Below, piece by piece: positions 6,829-13,821 of a stretch of 18,691 bases of DNA (its first letter is position 1; each line of letters begins with the position of its first letter). The notes under the pieces were generated by a model, which was given only the letters and a program-made list of their open reading frames with translations, was not told the DNA's origin and ran no database searches. Made by a program: the position numbers and the translations under genes. This DNA is from Candidatus Parcubacteria bacterium (GTDB lineage: Bacteria > Patescibacteriota > Patescibacteriia > CAIXNZ01), in contig JAPLYF010000081.1 in the NCBI GenBank assembly GCA_026395675.1, positions 1 through 18,691 of the forward strand, written 5' to 3'.

Positions 6829-7335
6829 TTAAGATTTAGTTTGCTGCAAAAGGCAGGCCTTTCTGGCATCAAGAGCAGCTTTTTTCGCGTCTTTCATTGT
6901 TTTTAAGGCAGCAGCATGAGCCTCATTTCTGACTTTTTTAGCTGCTTTCCTGGTATCATTGCGCGCTTTTAAGGCCTCTGACTTTGCTTGCTTCATGGTT
7001 TTTCTGGCAGCTGTTTTTTCTTCTTTGGTTGTTGCGCTAGCAATGGCAGTTTTGTAATCGCTATTAGCTTTAGCAATGGCAGCCTGGTAGGCCTCACGCG
7101 TAGATTTCCAGGCAGCTGAATAAGCGTCATTGGCTGATTTTAAGGCAGCTGCATAAACTTTATTTGCTGCCTTGACAGCATCCCTATAGGTTTGTTTGCA
7201 AGCAGTAATAGCAGCAGCATTGGTGGCAGAATTCGTATTGGAATTTGTCTCTGTAGTTTCTGCACTGGCTAAAGCTGGGACTAAAATGGCTATCATGAGT
7301 AAAATGCCAATTGAAGAAGTGAAAATTTTTCTCAT
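6829..7335 (-). CDS. secreted Ala/Lys-rich protein built of 11-residue (hendecad) repeats
   Basis: 168 residues. Residues 1-25 form a Sec signal peptide (basic MRK, hydrophobic core, ALASA cleavage site). A Thr/Asn/Ser linker (ETTETNSNTNSATN) follows. The rest is a long, probably unbroken helix with strict 11-residue periodicity. Tyr occurs at 50, 61, 72, 83 and 94, each followed three residues later by Ala and four later by a hydrophobic residue (V, L, W, I, I). After a short shift at about 102-109, Ala recurs at 110, 121, 132, 143 and 154 with Lys/Arg around it. Cys 46 and Cys 161 bracket the helix. Hendecads favour straight or right-handed coiled coils. I know no named family; role in the envelope or surface is inference. 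Confidence 0.75.
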   Translation of the reverse strand: MRKIFTSSIGILLMIAILVPALASAETTETNSNTNSATNAAAITACKQTYRDAVKAANKVYAAALKSANDAYSAAWKSTREAYQAAIAKANSDYKTAIASATTKEEKTAARKTMKQAKSEALKARNDTRKAAKKVRNEAHAAALKTMKDAKKAALDARKACLLQQTKS

Positions 7336-7478
7336 ATTATTTACATTATTATATATTATTAATTATCTCGACCTTTTAATATTTATATTTCCTATAAATA
7401 AGGAATAGGGCAATACTTTGCCTTAACCTAATTCATTAAACGTTATACTCTGGAGTTTATTACAGCTTGTTTCAGAAT

Positions 7479-8018
7479 TTATTGTCTTTTATATAGCCCA
7501 ATTAACTCCGCTGAATCAAGAATATGGCCCTGCATTGCCTGCTCCAGATTATCCTTGCCAGCATTAGGTGTTAAGTTGAGCAGTGTGTCTAAGGCAAAAA
7601 GCTTAAAAACATAGCGATGGTCGCCCGAGGGCGGGCAAGGCGGAAAATAACCGGTTTTATTAGCGCTGGTTGTCCCCTGTTTGGCTCCAGCCGGAATACT
7701 ATTGCTCGCAATTGTTTCAGTCTTGGGATCTATATTCCAAACTAACCAGTGAACAAAAGTTCCTAAAGGCGCATCAGGATCATCAAAAATTAAAGCCAAA
7801 CTTTTGGCTGCGGCAGGCACATCACTTATTTCAAGCGCTGGATTAATCCCCTGCCCGTCACAAGTAAATTGGCTGGGGAGATTGGAATTATGAGTAAATG
7901 CTGAGCTGGTAAGTTTCATATTAATATTTTTAATATTTAAATTGGATGTTATCTGTTTTTGAGCACAAGATACTATAATAAAAAGTAAAAAGATTAAAAT
8001 TAAAAATTTAGATTTCAT
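7479..8018 (-). CDS. lipoprotein of the YbhB/YbcL PEBP (Raf-kinase-inhibitor-like) family
   Basis: 179 residues. Residues 1-17 form a lipoprotein signal ending in the lipobox IVSC, with C18 as the lipidation site. A linker is followed by the PEBP fold: SSAFTHNSNLPSQFTCDGQG (39-57 region), SLALIFDDPDAPLGTFVHW (73-91) with the ligand-pocket DPDAP and HW residues, and the GYFPPCPPSGDHRYVF block (123-138). These are hallmark motifs of the bacterial YbhB branch, whose ligand is unknown. It lies 28 nt downstream of the DUF2207 gene in the same direction and is probably cotranscribed with it. A TAAAAT hexamer 7 nt before the ATG could also allow a separate leaderless message. It would act outside the cytoplasmic membrane. 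Confidence 0.9.
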   Translation of the reverse strand: MKSKFLILIFLLFIIVSCAQKQITSNLNIKNINMKLTSSAFTHNSNLPSQFTCDGQGINPALEISDVPAAAKSLALIFDDPDAPLGTFVHWLVWNIDPKTETIASNSIPAGAKQGTTSANKTGYFPPCPPSGDHRYVFKLFALDTLLNLTPNAGKDNLEQAMQGHILDSAELIGLYKRQ

Positions 8019-8046
8019 AATTTAGATTTTAGAATTCATACTTTTT

Positions 8047-9786
8047 TTACCAACTTCCTCCCCCGCCTCCACCACCGCCTCCGCCAGAGAAGCCACCGCC
8101 ACCAAAGCCGCTGCCGCCTGAAGAAGCGCTAGCTGGCATTGAGGACAAAGTAGAAGCACTTGAAGATTGGAAATTCCCCATTGAGCTGATTAGCCAAAGT
8201 GAGGTGAAGGTGGTTGCTGTCGGGTCATCATACCAGTTTGGTTTTTGATTATAAATATCCTTGAATTGTTCGGCCCATTCTTTTTCAACTGCCAAAACCA
8301 TGGCATAAGGCAAAAATTTTTCAAATTGCTCTGGGTTTTTAGCTGGCGCATTAAAAAATTTAATCCTGTCTTTTTCCACCACTTGCAGATAAAGCTTGAG
8401 GCCTAAAATACTCTCCCTGGTTAAAGCGCCCTTTTGAGTCCGAGCAGGCATAAAGTAGCCAAAAATACCAATTATGACCGCAGAGATAACTCCGCTCACA
8501 ATCCAATAAGCGCCTAAAATACCTAGAAAGAAAAATCCCACAAATAAAAGTATGCCGGCTGCAGAAAAATAAGCAGCTCTTTGTAATTGGGGATTTTTTA
8601 AAAAATAACCCTTAGTAATAACTGAATCAAAAACTTTTTTCTTAATTTTGGTTAAATCAGTATAAAATTCGTCTTGCTTATCAGAAAGTTTTATGGTCAT
8701 GCTTGTTGTGAATAATGCATTAAGCAATTCCTTGTCAAATTCATTAGCCAAACCATCTGAAGGTTTTAATTTGGTAAATTCATAATCATCACTACCAGGC
8801 AATTTTTTAATCTTCAAATAACCCTGAATCGCCAGGGAAATAATTTGCGCTGAAATGTCCTTGTTTTTAACCTCCTCATGCATGAGCGCGCCAATTTCAG
8901 CTGGCGTTAAATTGTCTGGCGCTTCATATTCAGCAATAATTACTTTTCTGCCTTCTGGATCACGGCCATGCTTGTACCAGCGCTGGAACAAAAAGATAAA
9001 AACAAGAATTGGCACTAAAAGTACCCAATTATCTTTTAGGATTGCTAAGAAATTTTCCCAGGCAGTGGGCTGATAAACCAAGCCCTTGGGCCAGCCAACC
9101 ACAATGGTTAAGCCCTCATAAGGATTTAATTCATTTTGACCAAAGACCGCGCTTTTAATTAAATTGATATTCCTGCCTGGTTCAGAACCAATTGAAGTGC
9201 AAGTATTTGCATTGCCATAGGGGCCGCTAAAACAGGCCATTTGTACATCTTTTTGTTCTAATTCTTTAGGCAAGGTAATAGTGGCGCTGGACTTTAAAAT
9301 CGGCACTTGCCATTCAAGGCCGGTCGCGTTCCAGTATAATTCATCATGATCATTAAAATAATTAAGCGCGCGCTGGATTGTGTAATTAATAACATAAGTG
9401 TGCTTGCCAGTGATTAAAATATCAGCATCCCCTATTTTTATATTTACATCACTGCCAGGGTAAGTTATGTCAGTTGTTAAAGAATTGCCACTTTCATCAG
9501 TCACTGAAATATCAGAAATTCTGTATTTAAAATTTCCGCCTCTGGCTTTGTATTTAATAGGAATATAGCGGTAAATGCCATGGCGCTGTAAATCCCCAAA
9601 ATCATACTGGATTTTTTCAGACACATTAATGCTGGCATCCGGATTAATTTTGATTAAGGTGTCAAAGCTGTCAATCTGCTCTGGGTTTATTTGAGTTGAT
9701 GTATCAATACTATCACTCTGGGACCAAGCCAAAGAACCAAAGGTAAAACTTAATAAAATTGCGCCTAAAATCAAATATTTTCTCAT
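8047..9786 (-). CDS. DUF2207 domain membrane protein with Gly-rich tail
   Basis: 579 residues. A signal peptide (about 1-22) precedes an extracytoplasmic beta-rich DUF2207 domain with typical motifs: INVSEKIQYDFGD, HGIYRYIPIKYK, INYTIQRALNYFNDHDELYW and NPYEGLTIVVGWPKG. A membrane helix at about 253-268 (NWVLLVPILVFIFLF) is followed by WYKHGRDPEGRKVIIAEYEAP and PAEIGALMHEE, the conserved cytosolic start of this family. A pair of helices lies near 404-447, then another soluble domain with ESILGLKLYLQVVEKDRIKF. The C-terminus is SGGSGFGGGGFSGG followed by a long Gly run and SW, as is common for DUF2207. Function is unknown. It is the first gene of a pair with the PEBP lipoprotein. Confidence 0.92.
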   Translation of the reverse strand: MRKYLILGAILLSFTFGSLAWSQSDSIDTSTQINPEQIDSFDTLIKINPDASINVSEKIQYDFGDLQRHGIYRYIPIKYKARGGNFKYRISDISVTDESGNSLTTDITYPGSDVNIKIGDADILITGKHTYVINYTIQRALNYFNDHDELYWNATGLEWQVPILKSSATITLPKELEQKDVQMACFSGPYGNANTCTSIGSEPGRNINLIKSAVFGQNELNPYEGLTIVVGWPKGLVYQPTAWENFLAILKDNWVLLVPILVFIFLFQRWYKHGRDPEGRKVIIAEYEAPDNLTPAEIGALMHEEVKNKDISAQIISLAIQGYLKIKKLPGSDDYEFTKLKPSDGLANEFDKELLNALFTTSMTIKLSDKQDEFYTDLTKIKKKVFDSVITKGYFLKNPQLQRAAYFSAAGILLFVGFFFLGILGAYWIVSGVISAVIIGIFGYFMPARTQKGALTRESILGLKLYLQVVEKDRIKFFNAPAKNPEQFEKFLPYAMVLAVEKEWAEQFKDIYNQKPNWYDDPTATTFTSLWLISSMGNFQSSSASTLSSMPASASSGGSGFGGGGFSGGGGGGGGGGSW

Positions 9787-9830
9787 AAAATATAGTTAAT
9801 AATCTTATTTACATAATACATTTTTTTTAA

Positions 9831-9861
9831 TAAAAAAGCCAAGGGTGATGTTCCCTTGGCT
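9831..9861 (-). terminator. terminator of the ASCH-like/shikimate-dehydrogenase gene
   Basis: A perfect 9-bp stem (AGCCAAGGG 9837-9845 with CCCTTGGCT 9853-9861) is followed on the minus strand by a T-run (A's at 9832-9837 on the plus strand), just past the stop of the leftward gene. Confidence 0.85.
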
Positions 9862-9874
9862 AATAATTTTTTGT

Positions 9875-11299
9875 TTATAAGCCAGCGGCTTTTTTCATAA
9901 CAAGGGCAACTTGTTCTTTAGAAATGTTTTTCTTTTGCAGTTCTTGACCATAGAGCAGCCAAAAGGCCTCAACCCCTTGGTTCACTACCATGGGAATGCC
10001 ATCCAGGGTTTCAAAGCCAGCTTTTTGTGCTGATCTAAGCAGCGGGGTTGGCTCTGTGGTTAAAACTATATCGCTGATGATTGCTTGTTTGGGAATGGTC
10101 TGCAATATTGCTTCAGCTGCGCCCCAATTAGCTTCAATGTTTTGGGCAATGGCTGGTAAATTAGCTGGGGCTAGGGCGCTATACTTTTCCATTTCACCAG
10201 CAGCGCCTTTGGTTGAGACATTGATAATAACATCAGCATCCTTTACTTCCTGCGCAATCTGATCTTCTCCGCCAAAGCGAACTTTTTGATCTTCAACCAG
10301 TTCATAGCATTCATTAATGCCATGGCAAAGATTTTCAGCTTTGAGAGCAGTCCTATTGAGGATTACGATTTTCATGCCTTTGTCAGCCAGGGCAAAAGCA
10401 ATGGCATTGCCAGTACCACCAGCTCCTAAAATTACAACTTTTTTACCTTTGAGTTCCTGTCCTCGAGCTTTAAACTTTTCTTCTAAGCTACGCGCATAGC
10501 CAAGACCATCAGTATTAAAGCCCTTGAGCTTACCTTCTGGCGTTTTTAGGATAAAATTGATTGAGCCAATAAGCTTGGCCATAGGATCAATTTCATCTAA
10601 ATATTTAATGGCTTCGTCCTTAAAGCCCACGCCAGCTCCGCCGCCAACATATTTCGGATCTTGGCGTAAAATATCCAAAATATGTTTGCTTTGGCTAGGA
10701 TCGCCAACCAGCATGATATTGCCAGCATAGATTCCAAATTCACGATAAGCAGCATTCCACATCATTGGTGTTTTAGCTGGATAATCATGTTCAATCAGTG
10801 GCAATGTGTATTCTCGATAATCAAGATGTCCGGGATTTACTGGCGGTAATTGGGCAATCATTAAGGCCTTAAGCTCCACCAGATCTTTTGCAGTATGGAG
10901 GTTGTCCAGGTATTCAAAGTTCACAATGGATAGCAGTTCTGTTTTGGTAATTTTCCTGGTGTAAAGATCAGCTAATTTTTTTACTAGCTTAGCTTTAGTA
11001 TTTTGCTGAGGCAAACTGCCCACTAAATCCATGTCTTTAATTTCAGATAATGTTTTTAAATCTACACTTTTAATAATGATTTCAGTTTGCCATTTGGCAA
11101 ATTTCTTTTGCTTGGGATCAAATATTTTCAGAGCAACAAATGATCCAGGATAGTAACAGCCCTTATCTTCGCAGTGTCCGGTTCTGCGGTTGCCTAATCT
11201 GACAGTTGTAAAAACTTCTTTCCTTTGTAAATGTGCTTTGTCTTCTGGCCGAAACCAGAGTTCATTAGCCGAATTATTAGCGGCTTCTTTTTGAGCCAT
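9875..11299 (-). CDS. fusion of an ASCH-like N-terminal domain with a shikimate/quinate dehydrogenase-like (AroE family) domain
   Basis: 474 residues from the ATG at 11299, which has a perfect AGGAGG 6 nt upstream; a start at 11347 would put that site inside the coding region. Residues 20-135 look like an ASCH/PUA-type domain (EVFTTVRLGNRRTGHCEDKG, YYPGSFVALKIFD, TELLSIVNFEYLD). Residues 165-460 follow AroE: catalytic-type Lys in GFKDE (K227), GSINF (N248), GFNTDGLGY (N262, D264), dinucleotide-binding GAGGTGNA (292-299), NRT (315-317, a preference for NADP), and VVNQGVEAFWLLYGQ near the C-terminus. The usual shikimate-binding S-x-S-P is replaced by AKTPMMWN, so the substrate may differ. No other shikimate-pathway gene is nearby. 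It has its own promoter and terminator. Confidence 0.85.
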   Translation of the reverse strand: MAQKEAANNSANELWFRPEDKAHLQRKEVFTTVRLGNRRTGHCEDKGCYYPGSFVALKIFDPKQKKFAKWQTEIIIKSVDLKTLSEIKDMDLVGSLPQQNTKAKLVKKLADLYTRKITKTELLSIVNFEYLDNLHTAKDLVELKALMIAQLPPVNPGHLDYREYTLPLIEHDYPAKTPMMWNAAYREFGIYAGNIMLVGDPSQSKHILDILRQDPKYVGGGAGVGFKDEAIKYLDEIDPMAKLIGSINFILKTPEGKLKGFNTDGLGYARSLEEKFKARGQELKGKKVVILGAGGTGNAIAFALADKGMKIVILNRTALKAENLCHGINECYELVEDQKVRFGGEDQIAQEVKDADVIINVSTKGAAGEMEKYSALAPANLPAIAQNIEANWGAAEAILQTIPKQAIISDIVLTTEPTPLLRSAQKAGFETLDGIPMVVNQGVEAFWLLYGQELQKKNISKEQVALVMKKAAGL

Positions 11300-11356
11300 A
11301 TTTTCCCTCCTTTCTATTGGTTTATTTTTGTCTTCAAATTTAAACATAATGATTTG

Positions 11357-11385
11357 ATTTTAATAGAAATAAAAAAAAATGTCAA
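11357..11385 (-). promoter_or_regulatory. strong promoter of the AroE-family fusion gene
   Basis: On the minus strand a perfect TTGACA (11385-11380), a 17-nt spacer and TAAAAT (11362-11357) give a leader of about 50 nt. The AGGAGG at 11311-11306 lies 6 nt before the ATG at 11299. Confidence 0.75.
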
Positions 11386-11444
11386 AGCCATACTTGAATA
11401 TTTCTCTAAAAAATGTAAGCTTAAAATCAAAGAAAGGAGGATAA

Positions 11445-11906
11445 ATGGCCATTAAAAATTATACTGTGGGACTAAATGACGTGTGCTGGGACATAATCAA
11501 AACCGCACTGGAAGTTTATAGCGCCTTTTACATGGACGAATTTCTAAAAGATCCTGGCTATCTGGAAATTTGCGCTAAATGTGGCTTTCAAGACCATGAA
11601 GAAAAAATAATCGCTGCCATAAACTGCGAAATAGAAAGCCAGATGGCAAATGGCAGCGAGATAGTGCCAATTACTTTACTTCTGCAGCAATGGCAACTGG
11701 TTACTCATATTATGAATGATTTCTATGAAAGCGTGGCTGGCTGTGCAGAACAGAATGATGAGGAAATAGTTGCTGAAAGCAAAATAACAATTGACTTGGG
11801 AATTGAACCAGAGGATCTTGAAAACTACCTTGATGCTCTGGAGGAAATTCTTGATGAGTTGGAACTTATAACTGATGGCGCGCCAGTAAGCGCAGCCCTA
11901 AATTAA
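11445..11906 (+). CDS. 153-aa acidic protein, function unknown
   Basis: The start at 11445 is fixed by AGGAGG at 11435-11440. The product (MAIKNYTVGLNDVCWDII...) has no signal peptide or membrane segment. It looks mainly helical, with a strongly acidic C-terminal third (IEPEDLENYLDALEEILDEL). Five cysteines are scattered (C14, C43, C46, C61, C99); CAKCGF at 43-48 resembles half of a zinc knuckle, but I see no partner pair. I do not recognise a family. It is divergent from the AroE-family fusion, with both starts and both strong ribosome-binding sites in a 145-bp gap, and it ends in its own terminator. A weak TTGAAT at 11394-11399 could be part of its promoter. Confidence 0.65.
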   Translation: MAIKNYTVGLNDVCWDIIKTALEVYSAFYMDEFLKDPGYLEICAKCGFQDHEEKIIAAINCEIESQMANGSEIVPITLLLQQWQLVTHIMNDFYESVAGCAEQNDEEIVAESKITIDLGIEPEDLENYLDALEEILDELELITDGAPVSAALN

Positions 11907-11940
11907 AAAGGCTCATTAAAATATGGGCCTTTTATTTTTT
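11906..11940 (+). terminator. terminator of the 153-aa protein gene
   Basis: A 9-bp stem with one G-U pair (AAAAGGCTC 11906-11914 with GGGCCTTTT 11925-11933) runs directly from the stop codon and is followed by a T-rich tract. Confidence 0.8.
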
Positions 11941-11953
11941 TAATAGAAGACAT

Positions 11954-12126
11954 TTGACTTAAATTTATATTTGGGATAAATTTGATTTAAAGTGAAGCTC
12001 CCCGATGAGTAGGAGGCATCTTTATATACAGTGCAGGCGGAACCCTGCACCGAAGGCCTAAAGGCCTTTGCACCTCCATCCCTGGACAAGAGTCTGGGGC
12101 ATTCTGGTGCAGGGTAAGAGAGGAGG
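11954..12126 (+). promoter_or_regulatory. structured leader RNA upstream of the zinc-finger gene, candidate cis-regulator
   Basis: A TTGACT at 11954-11959 with a weak GATAAA-like -10 (about 11975) begins a transcript of roughly 140 nt that is more GC-rich than its surroundings. By hand it folds into GATG 12004-12007/CATC 12017-12020; a 7-bp hairpin GTGCAGG 12031-12037/CCTGCAC 12044-12050; a 6-bp hairpin AAGGCC 12053-12058/GGCCTT 12063-12068; and a long hairpin with base TGCACC 12069-12074/GGTGCA 12106-12111 and an 8-bp inner stem 12080-12087/12092-12099. The 3' segment GGTGCAGGG (12106-12114) is also a perfect 9-bp complement of CCCTGCACC (12043-12051), so two exclusive folds exist just before the AGGAGG at 12121. 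I match it to no known riboswitch class. Confidence 0.5.
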
Positions 12127-12132
12127 CAAAAA

Positions 12133-12375
12133 ATGGAATTTGAATATAGAACCGAAGAATGCACAAAATGCCATGGTAATGGCATGGCCAATGCGGAAAT
12201 TTGCCGACGCTGCCGAGGAGCAAAATATGTCCAATGGTTAAAATATTTTTATCGGCGCTGCCCGGTTTGCCGAGGCAAAGGAATTGTAACCAAAATTTGT
12301 ACCTTATGCCAAGGCAGTGGCCAAATGAAAGTGCTCGGCCGTATGGGCTTTGTGCAGAAACACATTGGCCTGTAA
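12133..12375 (+). CDS. free-standing DnaJ-type zinc-finger protein, 80 aa
   Basis: Four CxxC motifs, three in the full CxxCxGxG form of the DnaJ central domain: CTKCHGNG (C10, C13), a degenerate CRRCRGAK (C24, C27), CPVCRGKG (C43, C46) and CTLCQGSG (C56, C59). The spacing matches the four-repeat, two-zinc DnaJ fold, with an aromatic/basic hairpin (YVQWLKYFYRR) between motifs 2 and 3. There is no J domain or substrate-binding domain, so it is not a DnaJ co-chaperone. Such small proteins may bind unfolded proteins or RNA. AGGAGG at 12121-12126 sits 6 nt before the ATG. It is a single-gene unit behind a structured leader and ends in a terminator shared with the opposite gene. The zinc binding is well supported; the role is unknown. 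Confidence 0.8.
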   Translation: MEFEYRTEECTKCHGNGMANAEICRRCRGAKYVQWLKYFYRRCPVCRGKGIVTKICTLCQGSGQMKVLGRMGFVQKHIGL

Positions 12376-12383
12376 TGAAATTT

Positions 12384-12417
12384 AATCCTGCTACAAAAAT
12401 GTAGCGGGATTTTATTT
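12384..12417. terminator. bidirectional terminator overlapping the end of the Gmad2 gene
   Basis: A 12-bp stem with one T-G pair (AATCCTGCTACA 12384-12395 with TGTAGCGGGATT 12400-12411) has an AAAA loop and is followed by a T-rich stretch. The stop codon of the leftward gene (12412-12414) abuts the stem, so the two convergent genes share it. Confidence 0.8.
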
Positions 12418-13110
12418 TATGCAATCCTGGGGACAGGAATCTGGAGTTTCCGAACATGGACAACCAATAGCCAGACAAACGATTTCCTGACAAACACCGT
12501 CGCCGCAAAGATTTTTACAAGTTTCTAGCTGGCCGACTTGTTCAGAAAATTTTATGGGCATGGTTAATTCATCTGCTTTTTCTGCCAAACCAGATGGATT
12601 ATCCTTTTCAAAAATTAATGTGCCAGTAATTGTTGTGGGCTGGGTAAATTCCAATTTTGCTTCAAAGGGCACAAAATCAGTGGTCATCCAATTGGCTTTT
12701 GCAGCCGCTGTTGTTGAAGTAATCAGATTATTATTGGCATCGTAAAGTTTAATTGGAAAGCTGGCCTCAAAAAACCAAGTACCGCGAGCCTGGCCGTTAA
12801 TATTTAAGGGGCTGGAAATAATCTGGTTTGGCCTGGGTACATCAACTTTGATCAGATCAGCTTTCTCCAGTTCATTGCCAATATTTTGCGTAAAGGTTTG
12901 ACCAGAAGATGTTTTGCATTGGGCTGGATAAGTTTCCAAAACAGGATTGCCTGATGCTACGCATTCGTCAAAACTGGAAATCTGTTGTGAATTTAGATTG
13001 ATTATTACCGGCGGAATTTTTTCAATGGGCAAAAAATGAAAGTAAAGCAAGGTAACTGCAATTACAATGATAATGATTCCAATGTTAATTAAAAATGAAT
13101 ATTTTTTCAT
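12412..13110 (-). CDS. membrane-anchored Gmad2-domain protein with Cys-rich C-terminus
   Basis: 232 residues. A single N-terminal membrane helix (about 7-27) anchors the protein facing outward. Residues 46-73 hold a small Cys motif (FDECVASGNPVLE...PAQC...GQTF) that often precedes Gmad2 domains in these bacteria. Residues 86-190 form the Gmad2 immunoglobulin-like fold: IKVDVPRPNQIISSPLNING, ARGTWFFEASFPIKLYD, ANWMTTDFVPFEAKLEF and GTLIFEKDNPSG. The last 35 residues are rich in Cys (CKNLCGDGVCQE...CPCSE...CPQDC), similar to CGDGVCE-type extracellular motifs. The gene lies 5 nt downstream of the hydrolase gene and is surely cotranscribed with it. Gmad2 is thought to bind ligands or partners outside the cell; the partner here is unknown. 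Confidence 0.85.
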   Translation of the reverse strand: MKKYSFLINIGIIIIVIAVTLLYFHFLPIEKIPPVIINLNSQQISSFDECVASGNPVLETYPAQCKTSSGQTFTQNIGNELEKADLIKVDVPRPNQIISSPLNINGQARGTWFFEASFPIKLYDANNNLITSTTAAAKANWMTTDFVPFEAKLEFTQPTTITGTLIFEKDNPSGLAEKADELTMPIKFSEQVGQLETCKNLCGDGVCQEIVCLAIGCPCSETPDSCPQDCIK

Positions 13111-13115
13111 AAATT

Positions 13116-13742
13116 TTATAAATATTTTTTAAACCAGGCTGCTGCCTGGCTAGCTGCTTTGGCTAAAGTTCCTGGTTCTTCAAAAAGATGAGTAGCCCCG
13201 GGAATTATACTTAAGTCCTTTATTGTTAGCAAATTATCATAAGCAAGCTGGTTAAGCCCAATTACTTCCGTGTCAGCGCCTCCTACAATTAAGAGCGTGG
13301 GTGATTTGACTTGATTCAGAATGTCCAAAGCCAGATCAGGGCGGCCGCCGCGCGAGACAACTGCCCCAATTTCCTTGCCCAGTTCGGCTGCCGCGATCAG
13401 CGCGGCGGCCGCCCCAGTCGAAGCGCCAAAATAACCAATTTGAAAATTTTTAAACTCTTTTTGTTTTTTTAGCCATAAGGTCGCTGACTTTAAACGCTCA
13501 GCCAAAAGAGGAATATTAAAACGGTTTTCATAAATCTGGTCTTCTTTTTCTGTTAATAAATCAAAAAGCAAAGTCCCTATTCCCTCTTTTTGCAAAACCT
13601 CGGCCACAAATTGATTTCTTGGGCTTTTGCGGCTGGAACCGCTGCCATGGGCAAAAATAACCAGGGATCTGGAATCTTTTGGCACAATTAAATTGCCTTC
13701 CAGTTTCAAATTATCAATGGGGATTTTTATAACCTTTTCCAT
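13116..13742 (-). CDS. dienelactone-hydrolase-type alpha/beta hydrolase
   Basis: 208 residues, cytosolic. The strand order and motifs fit a minimal alpha/beta hydrolase: VIFAHGSGSSRKSPRN (28-43, oxyanion-hole region), GTLLFDLLTEKE (56-67), nucleophile elbow GYFGASTGAAAA (S108), acid strand PTLLIVGGADTEV (D157) and catalytic His in IPGATHLFEEPG (H185). The complete Ser-Asp-His triad suggests an active esterase or hydrolase; the substrate cannot be read from sequence. In some bacteria this family is fused to a phosphoribosyltransferase domain, which is absent here. It precedes the Gmad2 gene by 5 nt. The stretch around the nucleophile uses GC-rich Ala codons and contains a 12-bp inverted repeat (13341-13352/13401-13412). 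Confidence 0.88.
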   Translation of the reverse strand: MEKVIKIPIDNLKLEGNLIVPKDSRSLVIFAHGSGSSRKSPRNQFVAEVLQKEGIGTLLFDLLTEKEDQIYENRFNIPLLAERLKSATLWLKKQKEFKNFQIGYFGASTGAAAALIAAAELGKEIGAVVSRGGRPDLALDILNQVKSPTLLIVGGADTEVIGLNQLAYDNLLTIKDLSIIPGATHLFEEPGTLAKAASQAAAWFKKYL

Positions 13743-13791
13743 GATTTAATCTTAAACAATTTTTGCTTTATCTTCAAGTTAGTTTAGCAAA

Positions 13792-13821
13792 AAGAAAGCC
13801 GACCTCTTATTTGGGGTCGGC
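13792..13821 (-). terminator. terminator overlapping the stop codon of the 79-aa gene
   Basis: GCCGACC (13798-13804) pairs with GGTCGGC (13815-13821). On the minus strand the stem is followed by TTTCTTTTTG. The TAA of the leftward gene (13809-13807) lies in the loop, so the last codons are part of the hairpin. Confidence 0.75.

Noticed and set aside
12031..12111. Leader as the bacterial 4.5S/SRP RNA or a known riboswitch class
   Set aside because: The conserved SRP GGAAGCA-type loop is absent, and I see no signature of TPP, THF, fluoride, guanidine or T-box elements.
11940..12508. Leftward frames of 83 and 173 residues opposite the leader and zinc-finger gene
   Set aside because: They lie antisense to a well-supported gene and structured leader, have no domain or start signal, and cross a terminator.
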